A stretch of 64,000 bases of DNA, from assembly GCA_902729315.2 (NCBI GenBank), contig LR746271.1, positions 3,060,001 through 3,124,000 on the forward strand, given 5' to 3'. A model generated the notes under the pieces. The model was not told where the DNA came from. It did no database searches and was given only the letters and a program-made list of their open reading frames with translations. The stretch comes from Spirodela intermedia (lineage: Eukaryota > Streptophyta > Magnoliopsida > Alismatales > Araceae). Made by a program: the position numbers and the translations under genes. This document shows, in pieces, positions 1-13,078 of the stretch; position 1 is the stretch's first letter, and every line of letters starts with the position of its first letter.

Positions 1-980
1 ACAAGACAAAATAGGATTGTAAAAAATTTAGTATATCAATGAACACAATATACAAATACATATAGAATAGCATATGATTGGGTATCACAATATATTTGTG
101 GATACAATAAAATATATGGTTTTAGTTATGACAATGTGTAAGTGAACATGATATATGAGTGTATATATATATATATCCAGATGAACTGGAAAAAAGTATT
201 AGCAATCAAAGAATGGCCGATGTCCAAAAGGGTGGCCGATATATATGAACGCTGGTAATAGAGTAAATGATGCTAAATATTTAAATATATTTGTAAACAT
301 TATTGACAGTAGATGTCATTGTATATCAATTAACATAATATGTAGCCATTTTCTTAATATAATGTATGACTAGAAATAGTATAGGATCTTAGTGAACAGA
401 ATGAAAATAACACAATATATAATAATAGATATCTTGATATTTTAGTGAACACAATGTGAGAATGTGGATATAACCACATATGCATGTCAATGACACAATA
501 TATAACTAATGCAAACAATAAAATACATGCATGGGGGTAGGGTGGTATATATTGTGAACATGAATAGTTGTGTATGGGAATTTAGATGATATAGTATTTA
601 TGGCAAACATGAAGAAAATTGTACATGCATGTCAACCATATTGTGTAAACAATTTTCAATTTATTCATTTGGATGACATAGTTTATCATGAGCAAAAAAA
701 ACATGGTATATGAATGAAAAAAACCTTGTATTTGCATGACATAGTATATCATGAACACAAATAACATGGCATATACATGGTGATAATGTAGTTTGGGCAC
801 ATCGTTGATTGTGTATATCTTGAACACAAGTAATAGCATATGTGTGATGACAACATAGTAAATTAATATCAGTAGCAAAGTACATTTTGAATACAACAAA
901 CAACATGTATGTATGACTACAATGTAGTATATGAATATCATTAACATACTATGTCATGAAAAAAAATAAAGTATAAAGAT
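1..980. repeat. A+T-rich degenerate short-period repeat tract
   Basis: This stretch is built from many diverged copies of a short phrase of the type 'tatatcatgaacacaa', often followed by 'acatgg' or 'catatg'. Examples lie near 33, 306, 437, 749 and 934. Copies differ in spacing and sequence, so no exact period can be stated. Open frames of up to 121 codons on the minus strand are low-complexity and begin inside the repeat, so they are not taken as genes. It may be a decayed minisatellite or the edge of a larger repeat that begins outside the window. Confidence 0.55.
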
Positions 981-1410
981 ATGATGATTACATATGATAT
1001 GAATCATTAAATGAGTGCACACTCCTCTGGATATTTGAGATTTCGTTTCGTAGGCTAGTGTATGCTCTTATTAGTATGACTAATAATGTTCTTAATAATA
1101 TGAAGAGTGATCTTCTATGCCTAAATATTATTTTTTGCATACCTCAGGATCCCTTCATATGCAAGCTGAGGAAGAGGATAAGATGTGTTTAATCAGCTCG
1201 ATGAAAGGGATTTTTATGATCAAAGCACAATCATCTCCTAGTGGAAAGAAAAGTAGATTAAAACTTTGCCAAACATAAATATAGGTGGAAGAGTACCACA
1301 AGCCATTATACATCTTGTGGTGGAAATCATACTAGTTGTAGAAGAGGCAAATAGTATGCACTAGATCAAGGCAAAAGCACAACATCAAACGATTATTCAT
1401 GTAGTTGATG
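981..1410. other. AT-rich spacer, no gene seen
   Basis: No long frame, splice-supported exon or RNA gene was recognised here. The sequence is AT-rich, and the phrase 'tactagttgtagaag' near 1330 has no clear partner. Confidence 0.4.
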
Positions 1411-1550
1411 GCTAGTGATTGATAAATGTATATTTCAAGATGTAATGATAGGTAATAGCTTGTGTAATAGCTAGTGATTGATAAATATTTATTTAAAGAT
1501 GTAATGATAGGCAATAGCTAGTGTAATAGCTTGTGATTGATAAATATATA
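1411..1550. repeat. 59-bp tandem repeat, about 2.3 copies
   Basis: The phrase 'gctagtgattgataaat' begins at 1411 and again at 1470, and 'gcttgtgattgataaat' begins at 1529, giving a constant 59-base spacing. The rest of each unit ('agatgtaatgatagg', 'aatagc') is also conserved. A further partial copy ('gtaggcaatagctagtga') lies near 1638-1655, outside the array. This is a simple minisatellite. Confidence 0.85.
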
Positions 1551-2151
1551 TTATTCGTCTGGAGCTAAAGTTGTCATTTGGGTTTTACTGCAACACCAAC
1601 GTAATGATTAATAAAGTTAAACCATAGTTAGTGAATGGTAGGCAATAGCTAGTGACGAATGGCTCAACTCTCCTTAGCTTAAATTTGCAGAGGCATTTCT
1701 ACTATTTGAATCAAAGAAGGTATTTTTTCCTAGTTCATAGCGTCGCGGGAGATCACGTAGCTATTGCTGATCGTATGGGTCATTCACACGAAGAAGAACC
1801 AAAATACGTCTCTGAAATGTACATTACACGACAATGCTGCTTGAGGGAGCGAGTGGCACATGGACTGCGCATGATCCGCCACGCGTCACGGCCGAAGTGA
1901 GACGCTCTCTTGTGAACTTGTGGCTGGTGAGCGATGCGGGGCCGCTGAAAAGGCTTACGGGAAGTCCCGCGGATAAGCAAGCGAGGGAGAAACAGAGAGA
2001 AAGAAAGAAGAAGGGGTGGCGACGGGTCGCTACGCGCCGGAGCGGCTCCATCTGGTTTCCTTTCCTCTAGGTAGGAGTACAAGCGCGCGCGTGTGCGTGC
2101 GCGAGGGAGGAGTGAAAGGGAGGAGATTAGAGGAGGAAACCTGAGGTGGTC
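1551..2151 (+). promoter_or_regulatory. HHL1 upstream region and 5' leader
   Basis: The DNA changes from AT-rich to GC-rich at about 1740, ahead of the HHL1 start at 2152. The last 60 bases before the ATG are purine-rich (gaggga, ggaggagatt). Overlapping frames on both strands between 1652 and 2082 reflect high GC and show no recognisable protein. No TATA box could be fixed with confidence. Confidence 0.4.
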
Positions 2152-5100
2152 ATGTCTCTAAACGCTCTGGTTCGGCTCCCGCTGTCCTCCTCTGGCGCGA
2201 GGAGGACACAGTTGGATGACGCCTTGATGGGTCGGTGTGTGCGGCAGCAACAGCAGCCGCAGAGAAGGCAGCAGACCATGGTGGTCGAGGCCAAGGGGAA
2301 GAAGGCCATGCCCCGCCAATTCCAGCGGCAGGCGCCCCCGCCCTTGCCCAAGATCGAGGACGACGGCAACCCTCGCTTCGTTATCTTCATCCGGACTGCT
2401 AATGTCAGTTCCGTCTTCCTTGCTACTCTTTCTTCCATTTCGGGCATGTTGCCGCTTCATACTTCCCTTTCTATTTCGTTATCGTCTTTCCGCTCTCCAA
2501 TCCTCCATTGAATGACTACTCGTGAAATCCGCGATCGCTGTAGATTCTTTCTTTTCTAAAAATCTTATTATTTCTCAGCTTTGACATCTGCTTAGAGAGG
2601 TGAAGAGAAGAATAACTTGAATTTATGGGAGTCTAGGAACTTTCTTCTTGCTCTGATGAGTATAGCTTGATAGCAATTGTGGGCACCTTCCTTTGCTAAA
2701 TTTTAGAATCTCTGATTTTAAATAGGTCCGTCCATTTAGCTACTGACTTTTCTGCTCCTTGCCCTGTTGTTCACACGCAGCAACATTCAATCAGAAGTCA
2801 AGCCACGGCCTGATTATTGAAAATTTGGCCCGTGTGACTTATTTGAAAACTCAGATAAGTTCTATGTTAGGGAATGGATTATAACGCAAACTTTTACCTT
2901 GGACCCTTCACGTAGTCAGCTTAGTCCTTGAAATTTTTCTATATCCGTTGTTGAGATTGAGCAATTAGATAAACCTGCACCAAAATGGTTTTTCCTCTTG
3001 TTTTCTTTTATAATTTTCAGGACCTTAACGTCTTTGTTTAAAAAAATTAATTTTAATTTATAGGGAAAAGTCTGTTATCTCTTAACTGGTTTTTTCTTGG
3101 TTTTGTGCATGTTGTAAATTATGCAGATATATTTATGGTACCCACTAAGTGTTGTAACTGGGGGTACCACTGCAAAGATTATGGTTGCTGCGAAGGATAA
3201 TTTTCTTGGAAAGTACATTTACAAAGATACAATTGCCAGGAATCTTGCTGCTGTAATTTATCGAGTAAGACATTTATTCATATTCTCTCTTTTCTTTTTT
3301 CTCGTATTTTAGTCGCTATAATTTCTTTTTTTATACGATACGGGTATTTAGCTTAATTACATCTATTTCTCAATAGGTACAGAATATATATAACATTTTG
3401 ATTTTTCGATATTCAATTGACGTTGTGACATCTATTAAAACAATAATCACATAAACTTGGTATTTCTGGAAATAGGATATTTTATACTTTTTCCGCAACA
3501 TAGCTATGATGCAGCATCTTGATGTATGAAACATGTCCCTTGATCATTTAATAAGCAAGGGTTTCCAAAGGATGTAATTGCAGTACTTAAATTCTAGAGT
3601 TGGCGTCCTTTGTTTACTTTCATAGAGCCTCTCCTTCAGATCACTCTATCAATGGATGGGCTCTTTTCAAAGTGTTGACCTCTTGGTTTCTTTCATGGAA
3701 CCTCTGTGGAGAGAAAATATACTAAGAATTAAGTTTGCTAGAAATGGAAAACTATATCTTCATGGATGCAAGTCCAGAGGTCTTTCCCACAGCAATGAAA
3801 TGCTTAAAGACACTAGAACAAGGAGCATATATTTGAAATGATCAATCTCCTCGGCTGTTTTTATGGTCTATTAATGCTGAGATTAGAAATGTGTCCTGCT
3901 TCTGTTGTTTCGAAAACAAGGTCTCTAGCTGGTGAAACCTTTATAGAGCTTGATGAGTGGTCTGGGATTGTGTGATCCGGATTCCAATTCCAACGAATAT
4001 GAAATGCCAACTTACACACAGAAAAAAGTGCCAGCAAAATGGTGATCTGTTCATTACTCATGATAGTGACTGTTCTGAAAGTCAGATTTTTCGGAAGCAG
4101 CTAGCAATAACCCGTGTCTATAGCGGTCCCAAGGCTAAACCTGGGCGGGTCTGAGCCCAGGTCTTGGTCAGATCTCTTTGTTCCTTTGGCTAGGGCTCAT
4201 GTTATCAAGAAAGAACCCTACATCTCTTGAGAACATCACCCATCTGTCTTGTATCCTGATATATGTTCCTCAGTGACTCAACAGAAGATTTCACGGCAAG
4301 AATTTATCCTGAGGACTTGCTCAAGGGGGTTGAACTGCCTTTGTTACAGGTGCAGGTTCTCCTGAGCCATGAAACATAGCTGTCGCCCCCAGATTGAGTC
4401 CTGAGTATTCAGGGGGTCAACTGCTGCCCACGGCCAAGAGATGCAACAGCTGAGTGTAACCCAGGCTTCCGAGTTGTAGTGATGGCACTGTATCGTCTTC
4501 CTCCCTCTGAGCACAACGGGGGAAAGTGTGGAAACCTCTTGAGACACGTTGTGTGGGATTCTTCTTCATTCTTGAAGAGCAGAAAACCAGAAACACCAAT
4601 GGTGATTTATGGGTTGCTCACTGTCATCGTGGCACCTTCTTGGTTCCCAAGGGCTTCCTGGGTGACTGTCTGTGATGAAGCATTTCTTCTCCGTTTATGG
4701 ATCGGACTGGCTGATATGCCTAGCTAGCCAGGTTGCTATCCTGCCAGATGTGGGTAGTAAACCTGTGTAAGGGGCAAGCACAAGGCCGTGCAAGTAACAT
4801 GACACATGAGAAGGCCACCGATATTGGCATAGTAGGGGACTTCTAGGAGCTGCAGTGCCCATGGACTCCATCTTATGGAGCATTCACCAAAGTGGTGTCT
4901 CAGAGAAGTCCAATGCTAGAGAAAAGTCTGCAAATTAATACAAAAAATGTAAAGACTCTTTCCTATGAATCAAGAATGTGCTTAGAAGGAGATGGTAGAT
5001 TGTAGATGTCAAAAGCAGGTGAATGTCCCTTCCCTAGGTACTATAAATGTGACTCTTTTGGAGCTGTATACAGAAAAAAGGTTATGTTTCAACTTTATTA

Positions 5101-8100
5101 TGCGATTGACTTGTTCGGATATCAAGAGAATCCTGTGGGTAGAGCACAAATTGAGGCACAAGGAGAACGATCTTACTTTATTTGGTCATCTTAAATATAG
5201 ATGGGCATCTTTAACTCAGAGAGGCATTTTGCCTACACAAATCAGAATAGACAAGATTAGCATCGAAGAATACCTGGATGGTGTCAGAGAGACCAGACAT
5301 AGAGGGCCAATATCCGAAAATTTGGCTCTAAAGAGGAACTATTGAAGGTGTAAGATTGAAATTTCTGATTGCAGGTAATGCGTAATTGACCTCTTATATT
5401 GCTTTTTTAGAATCTGATCCCTTAGGATGGATTGAGACTGTCTGTGTGCTTTTGTGCGTGTGTGAAAGAAATGGGGGTATACTTAATTGTTGCTTTTTGC
5501 CACAAATGAAAGGTATACTCAAATAAAAGTATGGTTGCATAATTACAATAGATTTATCACTTGTCATCTCACCTCATTACGAATCTGGGATATTTTCACA
5601 GGGTAGCCCATCATTGCCATTAGCACCTGCCTGCTTATGACATGACAAATGGCAGGCTTTCAACAGGCTGACAGCTTTCCTGAAACCTATTCCGGTCGTT
5701 TTATTTTTCACGTAACTTTTCCCGTGATTATGAGGCTTTAAGACTGTTATGTGATGTCGCATAGTGAACTTTTCGTCCCCATTAAACTCATATATTTTTC
5801 GCAGTAAGTTTGTAAGAATGATTTTGTTTATATTTTTCAAGTCTCTTTCATCCAGCAGTTGGAGCTCTGATCTCATGAATTACTGACTGACTTCATCAGG
5901 TGGTCTAATTTAAACAGGATGAAAAAGCATTGCAAAAGACAGCATTTAAGCAGTTTCGTGTGCTTCGCACAGCCACGTCATTCAGATATGGCTACAAGCT
6001 TGTTGTATTTCTCTTGGCCTTACACTTCTCTACAGCACTATATGTTTGAAAGAGTTATATAAATATTTTCTAGTGAATTCTACAGGAAAATAACAACCTT
6101 AGAGCTGCACTTTCGACATCAGATGTCATTGAAGTAAAGCCTTTTCTACCTTCCATTTGAGCTAATTTATGTTTTCTTCCTAGGGTTTATGTACCTGAGA
6201 TATAATATTTCTTTCTAAAATTGACGCCATGTAATATTATCTGACGTGCGTTTGTGGGCAGTATATCGGATTTTTCATCACATCTTGAGTTGCTTCATTG
6301 CTTCTAGGAGTATGAAGCGTGGCATGTAAGAAATTTTTTGTAGATAATTCAAAACATCAAAGTCAACGTGGTGTACCTTAGTAACTCTGGTGACGATTCT
6401 TTGGGCGGGCTAAAATTAAATGAGAAAAAGTGTTGACTTGTCCCAAGTAGCAATATGAATGGAATGGGAGACACAAAAAAGGGCAAGACCTTAGGGATCC
6501 CAGTGCATCCAGATGTCTGGATTTGATTCTTATAATACAATCAACATCAGATATACTGCTCAACACTATGTGTTCTAAGGCCCATGAAAATCATCATCAA
6601 TAAACCTATTCTCCCATTTTTGTATGATTAAAATTGGGTGTCTACTTTGCAGAATCGCTTTGATGTTCCTTAATAATCATATTTAAATGCAGAAAGAATA
6701 ACTCCTTTTCCCATGATCGACTGAAGCTTTTGTACTTTACATCATTGACACCCTACGTTAATATTTACTATTCATTTGACCCCTTTTCTACTTGGTGGCT
6801 TATTGATTTCAAAGTTTATATTGTTGTCATCCTCTTCCCGAGTATATCTACTTTGCTGAAGACGTGCCATATCCTCTTCTCCACATATCTGCCTTCTTGA
6901 TCTATTTCCCCCTATATCCCTAAGTGCCCCTAAATTTCAAATAATGAGAGAAATTGACCAGCTCTTCGCATGCTTTTGTCACAAAGCTTGCACAATTTAT
7001 GGGCAAACGCCTTGGTTGATTTCAGTGTAAAAATGCCATGATTAGTGTCACTGTATCAGAAAGTTCCCTCCCCTATGAGTTGATTCTGGTTGATCTAGTT
7101 TGGGATTAGAATTGACGCTGTGTCATGCATCTTGCTGATATTATTTTTAATTCCTTGGCTCAGAGAGCATCTCTAGATTGGCCATATTATGGAGAACACT
7201 GACAAGTAGTATCACGAGTAGGGTCTTTTGGATCGTCTTTTGGCCCCTTAAGCATAGTTAGTGGGTTTTCCAAATGCTTTTAGGAATATTGGGTCTTATT
7301 TGATTCTTTTAAAAAAATGTTAGCAATATTTAATATTACTCATATTTTTGCGATGAATCAAACTCAATGATATCTTGTCTGACTTATTGAGAACAAGTTC
7401 GCCATATCTTTGCAAACAGGTTACTGTAGGACTTAGGAGTGCATAAATAAGGGATTAGTCATCATAAGTGTAGATTTTTAATGTGGAAAATGTTCGGAGA
7501 TTTGCTTCCTAGGCTGCTTCCCCCCCTAACAAAATCTCCTTTATCAGTTGCTTCAGTTCATCATCTCAATCCTCTATATATTAGTGTTCATACAACATTG
7601 AGAAATCTCAAAAATATCGAATTCATTGCCCCAACTCTACTTGGCTCAAATTTCATTTCATAAAAAAACTTGCAAAGGCTCTAGTGTGAATTGGTCTTTC
7701 CATAATTATGAGATTTGCTAAATTATGTGGAGAATGGTTTGTTGCGAATCCAAAGAGCTGCATGAATTCGTTGGATTATCAACTTATCTTGTATTTTGTT
7801 TGCTGTAGTTGTCACTTCAACAGTAGGGACAATCTTCAATCTTTGAAGGAGAATCCCGGTCTCCCTTAAAATTTCTTCAAAAATAAAGCTTAACTGATAC
7901 CATTTAGATCGACAATACATTGGCTGGGCCACCCCCTTGAAAAGTATGTTAGTCTTGCCTTTTGTAGAAAGAGAAGAAGAAGCTAAGAGAATGCCGCCTA
8001 CAATTAGCATTTTTATACTTTTTTATTTTTTTTTCCAGAGTAACAAGTTGGTGATCGTGTGCAATGTTTAATATTTTATCAGATCTCATAGATGAATGGT

Positions 8101-8688
8101 CCATCAAAGTCAATGACAAAGGTAGGTGGATAGATCCAATTGGCAATGTCCCTATTGTCTAGCATCGGGGCTTTTTTCTCACTCAATTGTGCAGTCTACT
8201 GGTGGGAAATGAATCAAGGGCTATTTCATGTGGCTAGCTTTTTTTTTTCCTATAAATTTGGTTTCCATAAGTGAATTTTCAGCATTTTCCCTGTCTCCTG
8301 AAAAGTTGTAAATTAATGCTCTCATGGCTACTGTGTTGTTGACAAGGTTTATATTCACAAGACCTGGTTGTGCATTAATGACATGATTCAGGCATTCTTG
8401 CGTTTAATATGTCATCTCTAATCATACTGCTGTCTTTTGAGATTTTTTTTGTTGTTATTCTCCTATCTTTGGTGTTATAATTTCCTGATTTGAGACTAAG
8501 CCCCTGCTATTTTTCAACATTTGTAACCTTTTCAGCTCCCGAAAGAGGAAGAGCTCAAAACTGTGTTTGACAAAGTGAAAGATTTCTTTGGGGATGCAGG
8601 CAAGAATGCCAAAGAGTCATTTGGAAATATCACATCCCTTTCTTCGGAATCTGAGGCATCAGAGCTGAATTCCGAGTCAAAAGGCTGA
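2152..8688 (+). CDS. HHL1: HHL1-like chloroplast protein (HYPERSENSITIVE TO HIGH LIGHT 1), 5 exons
   Basis: Exons 2152-2403, 3127-3264, 5918-6004, 6086-6133 and 8536-8688 join in phase 0 to give 225 residues. All introns are GT-AG. The ATG at 2152 (MSLNAL) is used because the frame extends upstream only through a GTG. Residues 1 to about 45 look like a chloroplast transit peptide (Arg/Gln/Ser-rich, no acid at the very start). The core has the family phrases PKIEDDGNPRFVIFIR, YLWYPLSVVTGGTTAK, KYIYKDTIARN and RVLRTATSFRYGYKLV, and ends in a serine-rich acidic tail. In Arabidopsis, HHL1 is a thylakoid protein that works with LQY1 to protect and repair photosystem II in strong light. Length matches the family (about 230). 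The stop is directly followed by GTAAGT, so the 3' UTR may carry an intron. The family call comes from remembered sequence and the match is extensive. Confidence 0.93.
3265..5917 (+). other. HHL1 intron 2 (2.65 kb), contents unidentified
   Basis: This long intron has a GTAAGA donor and a 'taaacag' acceptor. It holds several open frames of 60-117 codons on both strands (for example 4992-5345), but none has a recognisable domain or splice context. The middle part (about 4140-4900) is less AT-rich than the rest, which suggests an old inserted sequence, but no terminal repeats were found. Confidence 0.45.
6134..8535 (+). other. HHL1 intron 4 (2.4 kb), no gene seen
   Basis: AT-rich intron with donor GTAAAG after ...DVIE and acceptor 'ttttcag' before LPKEEE. 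No convincing inner gene or complete mobile element was seen. Confidence 0.45.
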
Positions 8689-10061
8689 GTAAGTTCTAGC
8701 TAATTGTTCGGACTGAAGCCTCTCTCTTTCTTCCTCGTTACTCATTCACAACGGTTTGGATTATGGATTAATCTTGCTGTCTCTGCCGATTGAAATAGCT
8801 ATGCCATAGACAGAGATATAAGCATAATGCAGGGCTAGCATTATCCGTCGGTCGTCTATGTAGGATCTACATCATTTTCCAATAAAATAAATCAACTTTA
8901 GGCGTTAGAACAGGTTCCCAGAACCGCCCTCAACCCCGAACCTAAGTATTGACCCCAAATCATGGATATTATGTTGTTAAGTGCATGTATCATGTCAGAG
9001 GTACTACCATCGATCAACATTTCTCCTTTTAAAATTCAGTGTATGAGTTCATGTGCAGGAATGAATGGCTGAAGGACAGTGAAACGAACTCGGTTTTGAT
9101 GCTACTTGAATCTTTGGATGTCTTATGCTTGGCATGTTTGTCACCTTGCATCATATTTGTCTGTCTTGGTTTCAAAAGTGTGCTCTAATTGGGAAATATT
9201 CCGACTTGGTAACTTTATTATTGCCTATCTTATGATAAATCCACAAGGGCTGACCCATTGATTGTTCTTCATTTTCTTCCCGCAGGACCTGACCTGAGAC
9301 CAAGATTGCAAACTCGTGGAGCTGGGTGAGGGAAACGAATGAGGCAGAGCGAGGGTTGGTTTCGATTTTCTCGGTGTTCTCTTCTATGGCGTTTCTATGT
9401 TCATAGGTACATCGTCCCACGGCTCTGGTTTTCCTGAACGTCGGGCATGGTTTCATCTGTCATATCTTCATGGTCGCTGTGAATTACACTGTGCATTAGG
9501 TAGGTTATTATTTCCCATAACTCAGCTTCAACAATTTCAGGCTCGACTAGAAGTTCCTACGAGAAATCATATAAGATAGAAATGGTAGGAGGCTCCCTTC
9601 GACATTTTCAAAGAAGGGACGCGCCCTGCTCCTCATCTTAAGGCACAACCATTTATAGTACGCTAGTCAATTTCGATATTTTGTAGCTGCAATTCACTCA
9701 ACAAACGAAGAAGGGTGAGCGACCGCCCACCTTGAGGTCAAAGATGCCACCTTTTGGAATTCTAATCAAGACACTCTTTTGGCGTAGCGAACTGAAGGAT
9801 CTGTCGCTAATAATCAAAGAAAGATTTTATTTTGAGCAAGTTGAAAAAGGGTTGGGTACCTAAAACTAAAAAGGGATGTGATTCTAGTTTTTTAATTCAT
9901 GGTCTCTCCATCAATGATACAAATGTGCCCGTTTACAGCCATCACCACTGATCCACTCTTCAGCCAGGGCTGGCGACGATGGAGACTATCCCGCCCAAGA
10001 GGTGGGATGGAGGCTGAAGGCCACAAATTACAGAGAAGTTGGTGCTGAAGGAGGGAGATCT
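8689..10061. other. Convergent spacer: HHL1 3' UTR and DUF971 3' UTR
   Basis: HHL1 (+) and the DUF971 gene (-) point toward each other here. A possible 3' UTR intron runs from the GTAAGT at 8689 to 'gtgcag' ending at 9059. Short frames at 9172-9456 and 9397-9579 have no recognisable content. No defined terminator could be fixed. Confidence 0.4.
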
Positions 10062-13000
10062 TCATACTACCAACCCTTTTCTGAGGGGATCCCGAGTCAG
10101 GCCATGCTTCTTTAAAGTTTTGATGTAGTTCCTCATTAGAGAAAATTTGTTGGTACCCAGATGGTGGAAGTAATCCCAGGTGTAAATTCCAGTTTTGTGA
10201 AGATCATCAAATATAAGTCTGATACCATAGTTCCCAATAGGTTCTGCAGACATGATTCCTACATGCCGTCGGCCAAATATTACCTGGTTTAACACGAATC
10301 AAATTGTTGAGGCATGCATGGTATGCAATAATTCAAATTAAGAAAGATAATCACGATACTTTGCGGTGTGATTGAGGTATTAATTCCTATGGAGGGTTAA
10401 AACCATAGGCAGGACAAAGAGGGAAGTGCAAAAGGAAAAAATTAGATGAATTATCCACCTTGTGTACAAAAGATTAATGTCGCCCTGTGAGCTAAGCCAA
10501 AAGCATGTGCTTTCCGTACTTGGCCACTAAAAGCATTCAAAAGCATGACTGAAGAATGAAAAAATAAAAACATTCATACTAATACGATTTTGATGGCTCA
10601 GCTTAGGCAAGGAAAATGAATTATCATGGAGGATGCGAGTTTGCAAAAAAAAAGCTAGGAAGGCATTATGTCTTGATCATGTTATCTTATCAGAAGTTCA
10701 ACAGTTGTGTGGATGTCTGTGGGCTACTACATGATTTCATGATGTGTGGAGGGCCATCCAAATCGTTTTATCTCATTATTCATTATTCAGCATGAGAGAT
10801 GTGAACTGTTCTAATAGTATGACTAACTAAATAAAAAAGAAAAACATTCATATGCTACACCATTGGATTAAAAAATAAAAAGGGGGAAAGCCTTCAACTA
10901 GATATGAGAGATGTGAACCGTTTTCATACTGAATAATGAATAATGAGATAAAACCATTTCAATGGCCCTCCAAGCATCATGAAATCATGTAGTAGCCCAC
11001 AGACATCTACACAACCGCTGAACTTCTGATAAGATAACATGATCAAGACATAATGCCTTACTAGCTTTTTATCTGCAAACTCACATCCTCTATGATAATC
11101 CATTTTCCCTACCTAAGCTGAGCCTTTAATACTTAATCTAAAGCTCGAAAGAGGTGGATGCCCTTCACATTCTTAAGTAAAATAAATACACAATACTTAC
11201 ATGGATCTAACTGAGAACTTTTTATGCCACAATGTAACTTATTTGAACCTCAAGCCACCATTGACCTTCTAGTAAACGATGGTCAACATTACTACAGTGT
11301 CATGACAATGTGAAAATACATGCATTATGTCACCATGATGTGACATAAAGCTGGTTCAATGATACAGCAGCAGTAATCCCACATTCCAACAAGCACTCAT
11401 AATTTATATGCATACCAATACAAGTATCTACATGGACATCCACATGTCCACCGACCCTTCAATCTCATATAGACATAATGTAAATTCTTCCCGGAAATAT
11501 CACATCACAGTGGATAATAATTAAACGAAGATGTAAATTCTCATCGATGCTTCCAAAATCCTAGATGGTGCATGGAGGGTAACATTAGGCAGTGAATATT
11601 GATTTCAACTCCAGAACTTTATAGGCATTTGGAAGCTTTCAGGAAAACCCAGTTCCTAATAGCTCTCAACAGCATAATTCTTCTCCCACGCATGTCAGTT
11701 AGCCATTAGCCATGGTATGGTAGACCGTTTTATGATGTTGTATCATACTAGTCATCAAGTACGCATTGTAAGAGAAGATCTCTACAGAGCTGACATTATT
11801 AGCAAACTAAACAGATGATGATTTCAAGAGCCTGAAAAAATGTGAACGTGGGGGATGAGTACCCTGAGGATGAAGATGCTTGAGTGTGCTTCTACTGTAA
11901 GATCGTAACTGATAGGACTTCAATTGCATAAGCACACAAGCAGACAAGAACTGCAATTATTCATCTCAGCTGAAAACTTATAAAATCTTTTGGGGGCGAT
12001 AAAGAAAATTTGTCCAGATATTAACACATTCTTTATCTTTGAAATCCTACTCGAATGCCAGAGAAGTACAGTAAAGCATGATGAACTAGTTACTAAATGA
12101 TTAATCTGAGGATTACCTTCTCGCCCCCTACTGAGCGAACCTTGCTGTTGGCAGCAGGGCTATGTATTCTAAGGAACTCGGCTGAGAGATTAAAAACATT
12201 TCCATCAGAAAATTCTAACTCAACCTGAAATTACAACATTAAAGAGAGGAAAATTTAGCAAATTTTAACCTTAAAAGCGCAGCATATAAACTTATAAACA
12301 GAGCACGAAATTTGATAGCCAGAGCAAGTACATTATGTAGAAGCTCAGGACGGGACGAAAATGTGTGGTTATAATAAGTCAGTGATTAGAAATCCATAGA
12401 GTTCCGCTATTATTTTTCATGACGCAAGGAAATGAGAGGACAAGTCGCAGCATAAGTGACCCAGCGTGAGGAAGAAAAATAGTAGATGTTCTATTTACTT
12501 TGCAATTTTCAGATGATATTTTTCAGCCAAGGAGAAAGCACCCTGCTTGTTATGTGAGATCCCAACTTGTACTAGTATCCGTGTCGGACGAAATAATAAG
12601 AGAAGAGATTTAGCTAGATGGTGCAAAGGGTGAAATATTTTGCAGGAGGCAGGGCCGCCAGGGTCGCGAATCACCCCGCACGAAAGGTGTACATTAAACC
12701 TAATCGTGCCGTAGATTATACAGGGTTCAGTTACCAGAAACGATCTGGAGAGCGGCTGAGGAGGATAGAGGGGGAGGAGAGCAAGAAGATGAAAATGCAA
12801 ATCGTGGTGGGAGAAGAGAAGAAAAAAGAAACTTCTGTACCGACCTAATCACCAGGAAAAGCCACTATGGAAGAGAAAACTCGAAAGCTTGAATGTTACA
12901 TAGGTGGAGAAAACTCATTACAAGAAGAAGAGGAAATCACCGCTGATACGGAGAGAAGGCAAGGAGAGACGATTACGTATTTAGGGGCGTGAAGGCAGAA

Positions 13001-13078
13001 TTTCCTTAGGCGGGGAGGCTGCACCAGCGTCTGCAGGAGGCGTCGCCAGGACGCCGACTTCACGGCTGAAGCCGACAT
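10062..13078 (-). CDS. DUF971 / GBBH-like N-terminal domain protein, probably organellar, 3 exons
   Basis: Minus-strand exons 12977-13078, 12117-12224 and 10062-10283 join in phase 0 to give 143 residues; introns are GT-AG. The N terminus (MSASAVKSASWRRLLQTLVQ) is rich in Arg, Ser and Ala without acids, like a mitochondrial or plastid presequence. Residues about 35-120 form the DUF971 domain: VELEFSDGNVFNLSAEFLR, then GRRHVGIMSAEPIGNYG, then DDLHKTGIYTWDYFHHLG. In other proteins this domain lies at the N terminus of gamma-butyrobetaine hydroxylase and beside Fe-S/Mrp-type proteins, but in plants it usually stands alone and its role is not settled. The second intron (10284-12116) carries a foldback element. 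The first exon is assigned from a continuous frame and a GTAATC donor, so it is less certain than the other two. Confidence 0.85.
10595..11124. mobile_element. Foldback / MITE-like element with about 195-bp inverted arms
   Basis: The left arm (10595-10790, from 'ggctcagcttagg' to 'cattattcag') reappears as its reverse complement at 10930-11124 (from 'ctgaataatg' to 'cctaagctgagcc'). Identity is roughly 85-90 per cent by eye. The middle, about 140 bases, holds a further direct repeat of 'tgagagatgtgaac'. No coding frame is present, so this is non-autonomous. A target duplication could not be fixed. It lies wholly inside intron 2 of the DUF971 gene. Confidence 0.85.
12225..12976 (-). other. DUF971 gene intron 1
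   Basis: Intron between the presequence exon and the first DUF971 exon. Frames on both strands (12495-12800, 12618-12848) are open by chance. None matches a known family. Confidence 0.5.

Noticed and set aside
582-947. 121-codon minus-strand frame
   Set aside because: Lies wholly in A+T-rich repeats; composition is Tyr/Ile/Cys/Met-heavy low complexity with no domain.
1780-2082. Overlapping frames on both strands before HHL1
   Set aside because: Explained by local GC richness; no known family and no splice context.
4992-5345. 117-codon frame in HHL1 intron 2
   Set aside because: No recognisable domain, and it is internal to a well-supported intron.
12495-12848. Frames on both strands in intron 1 of the DUF971 gene
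   Set aside because: They do not link to the conserved DUF971 exons in phase; the exon at 12977-13078 does.
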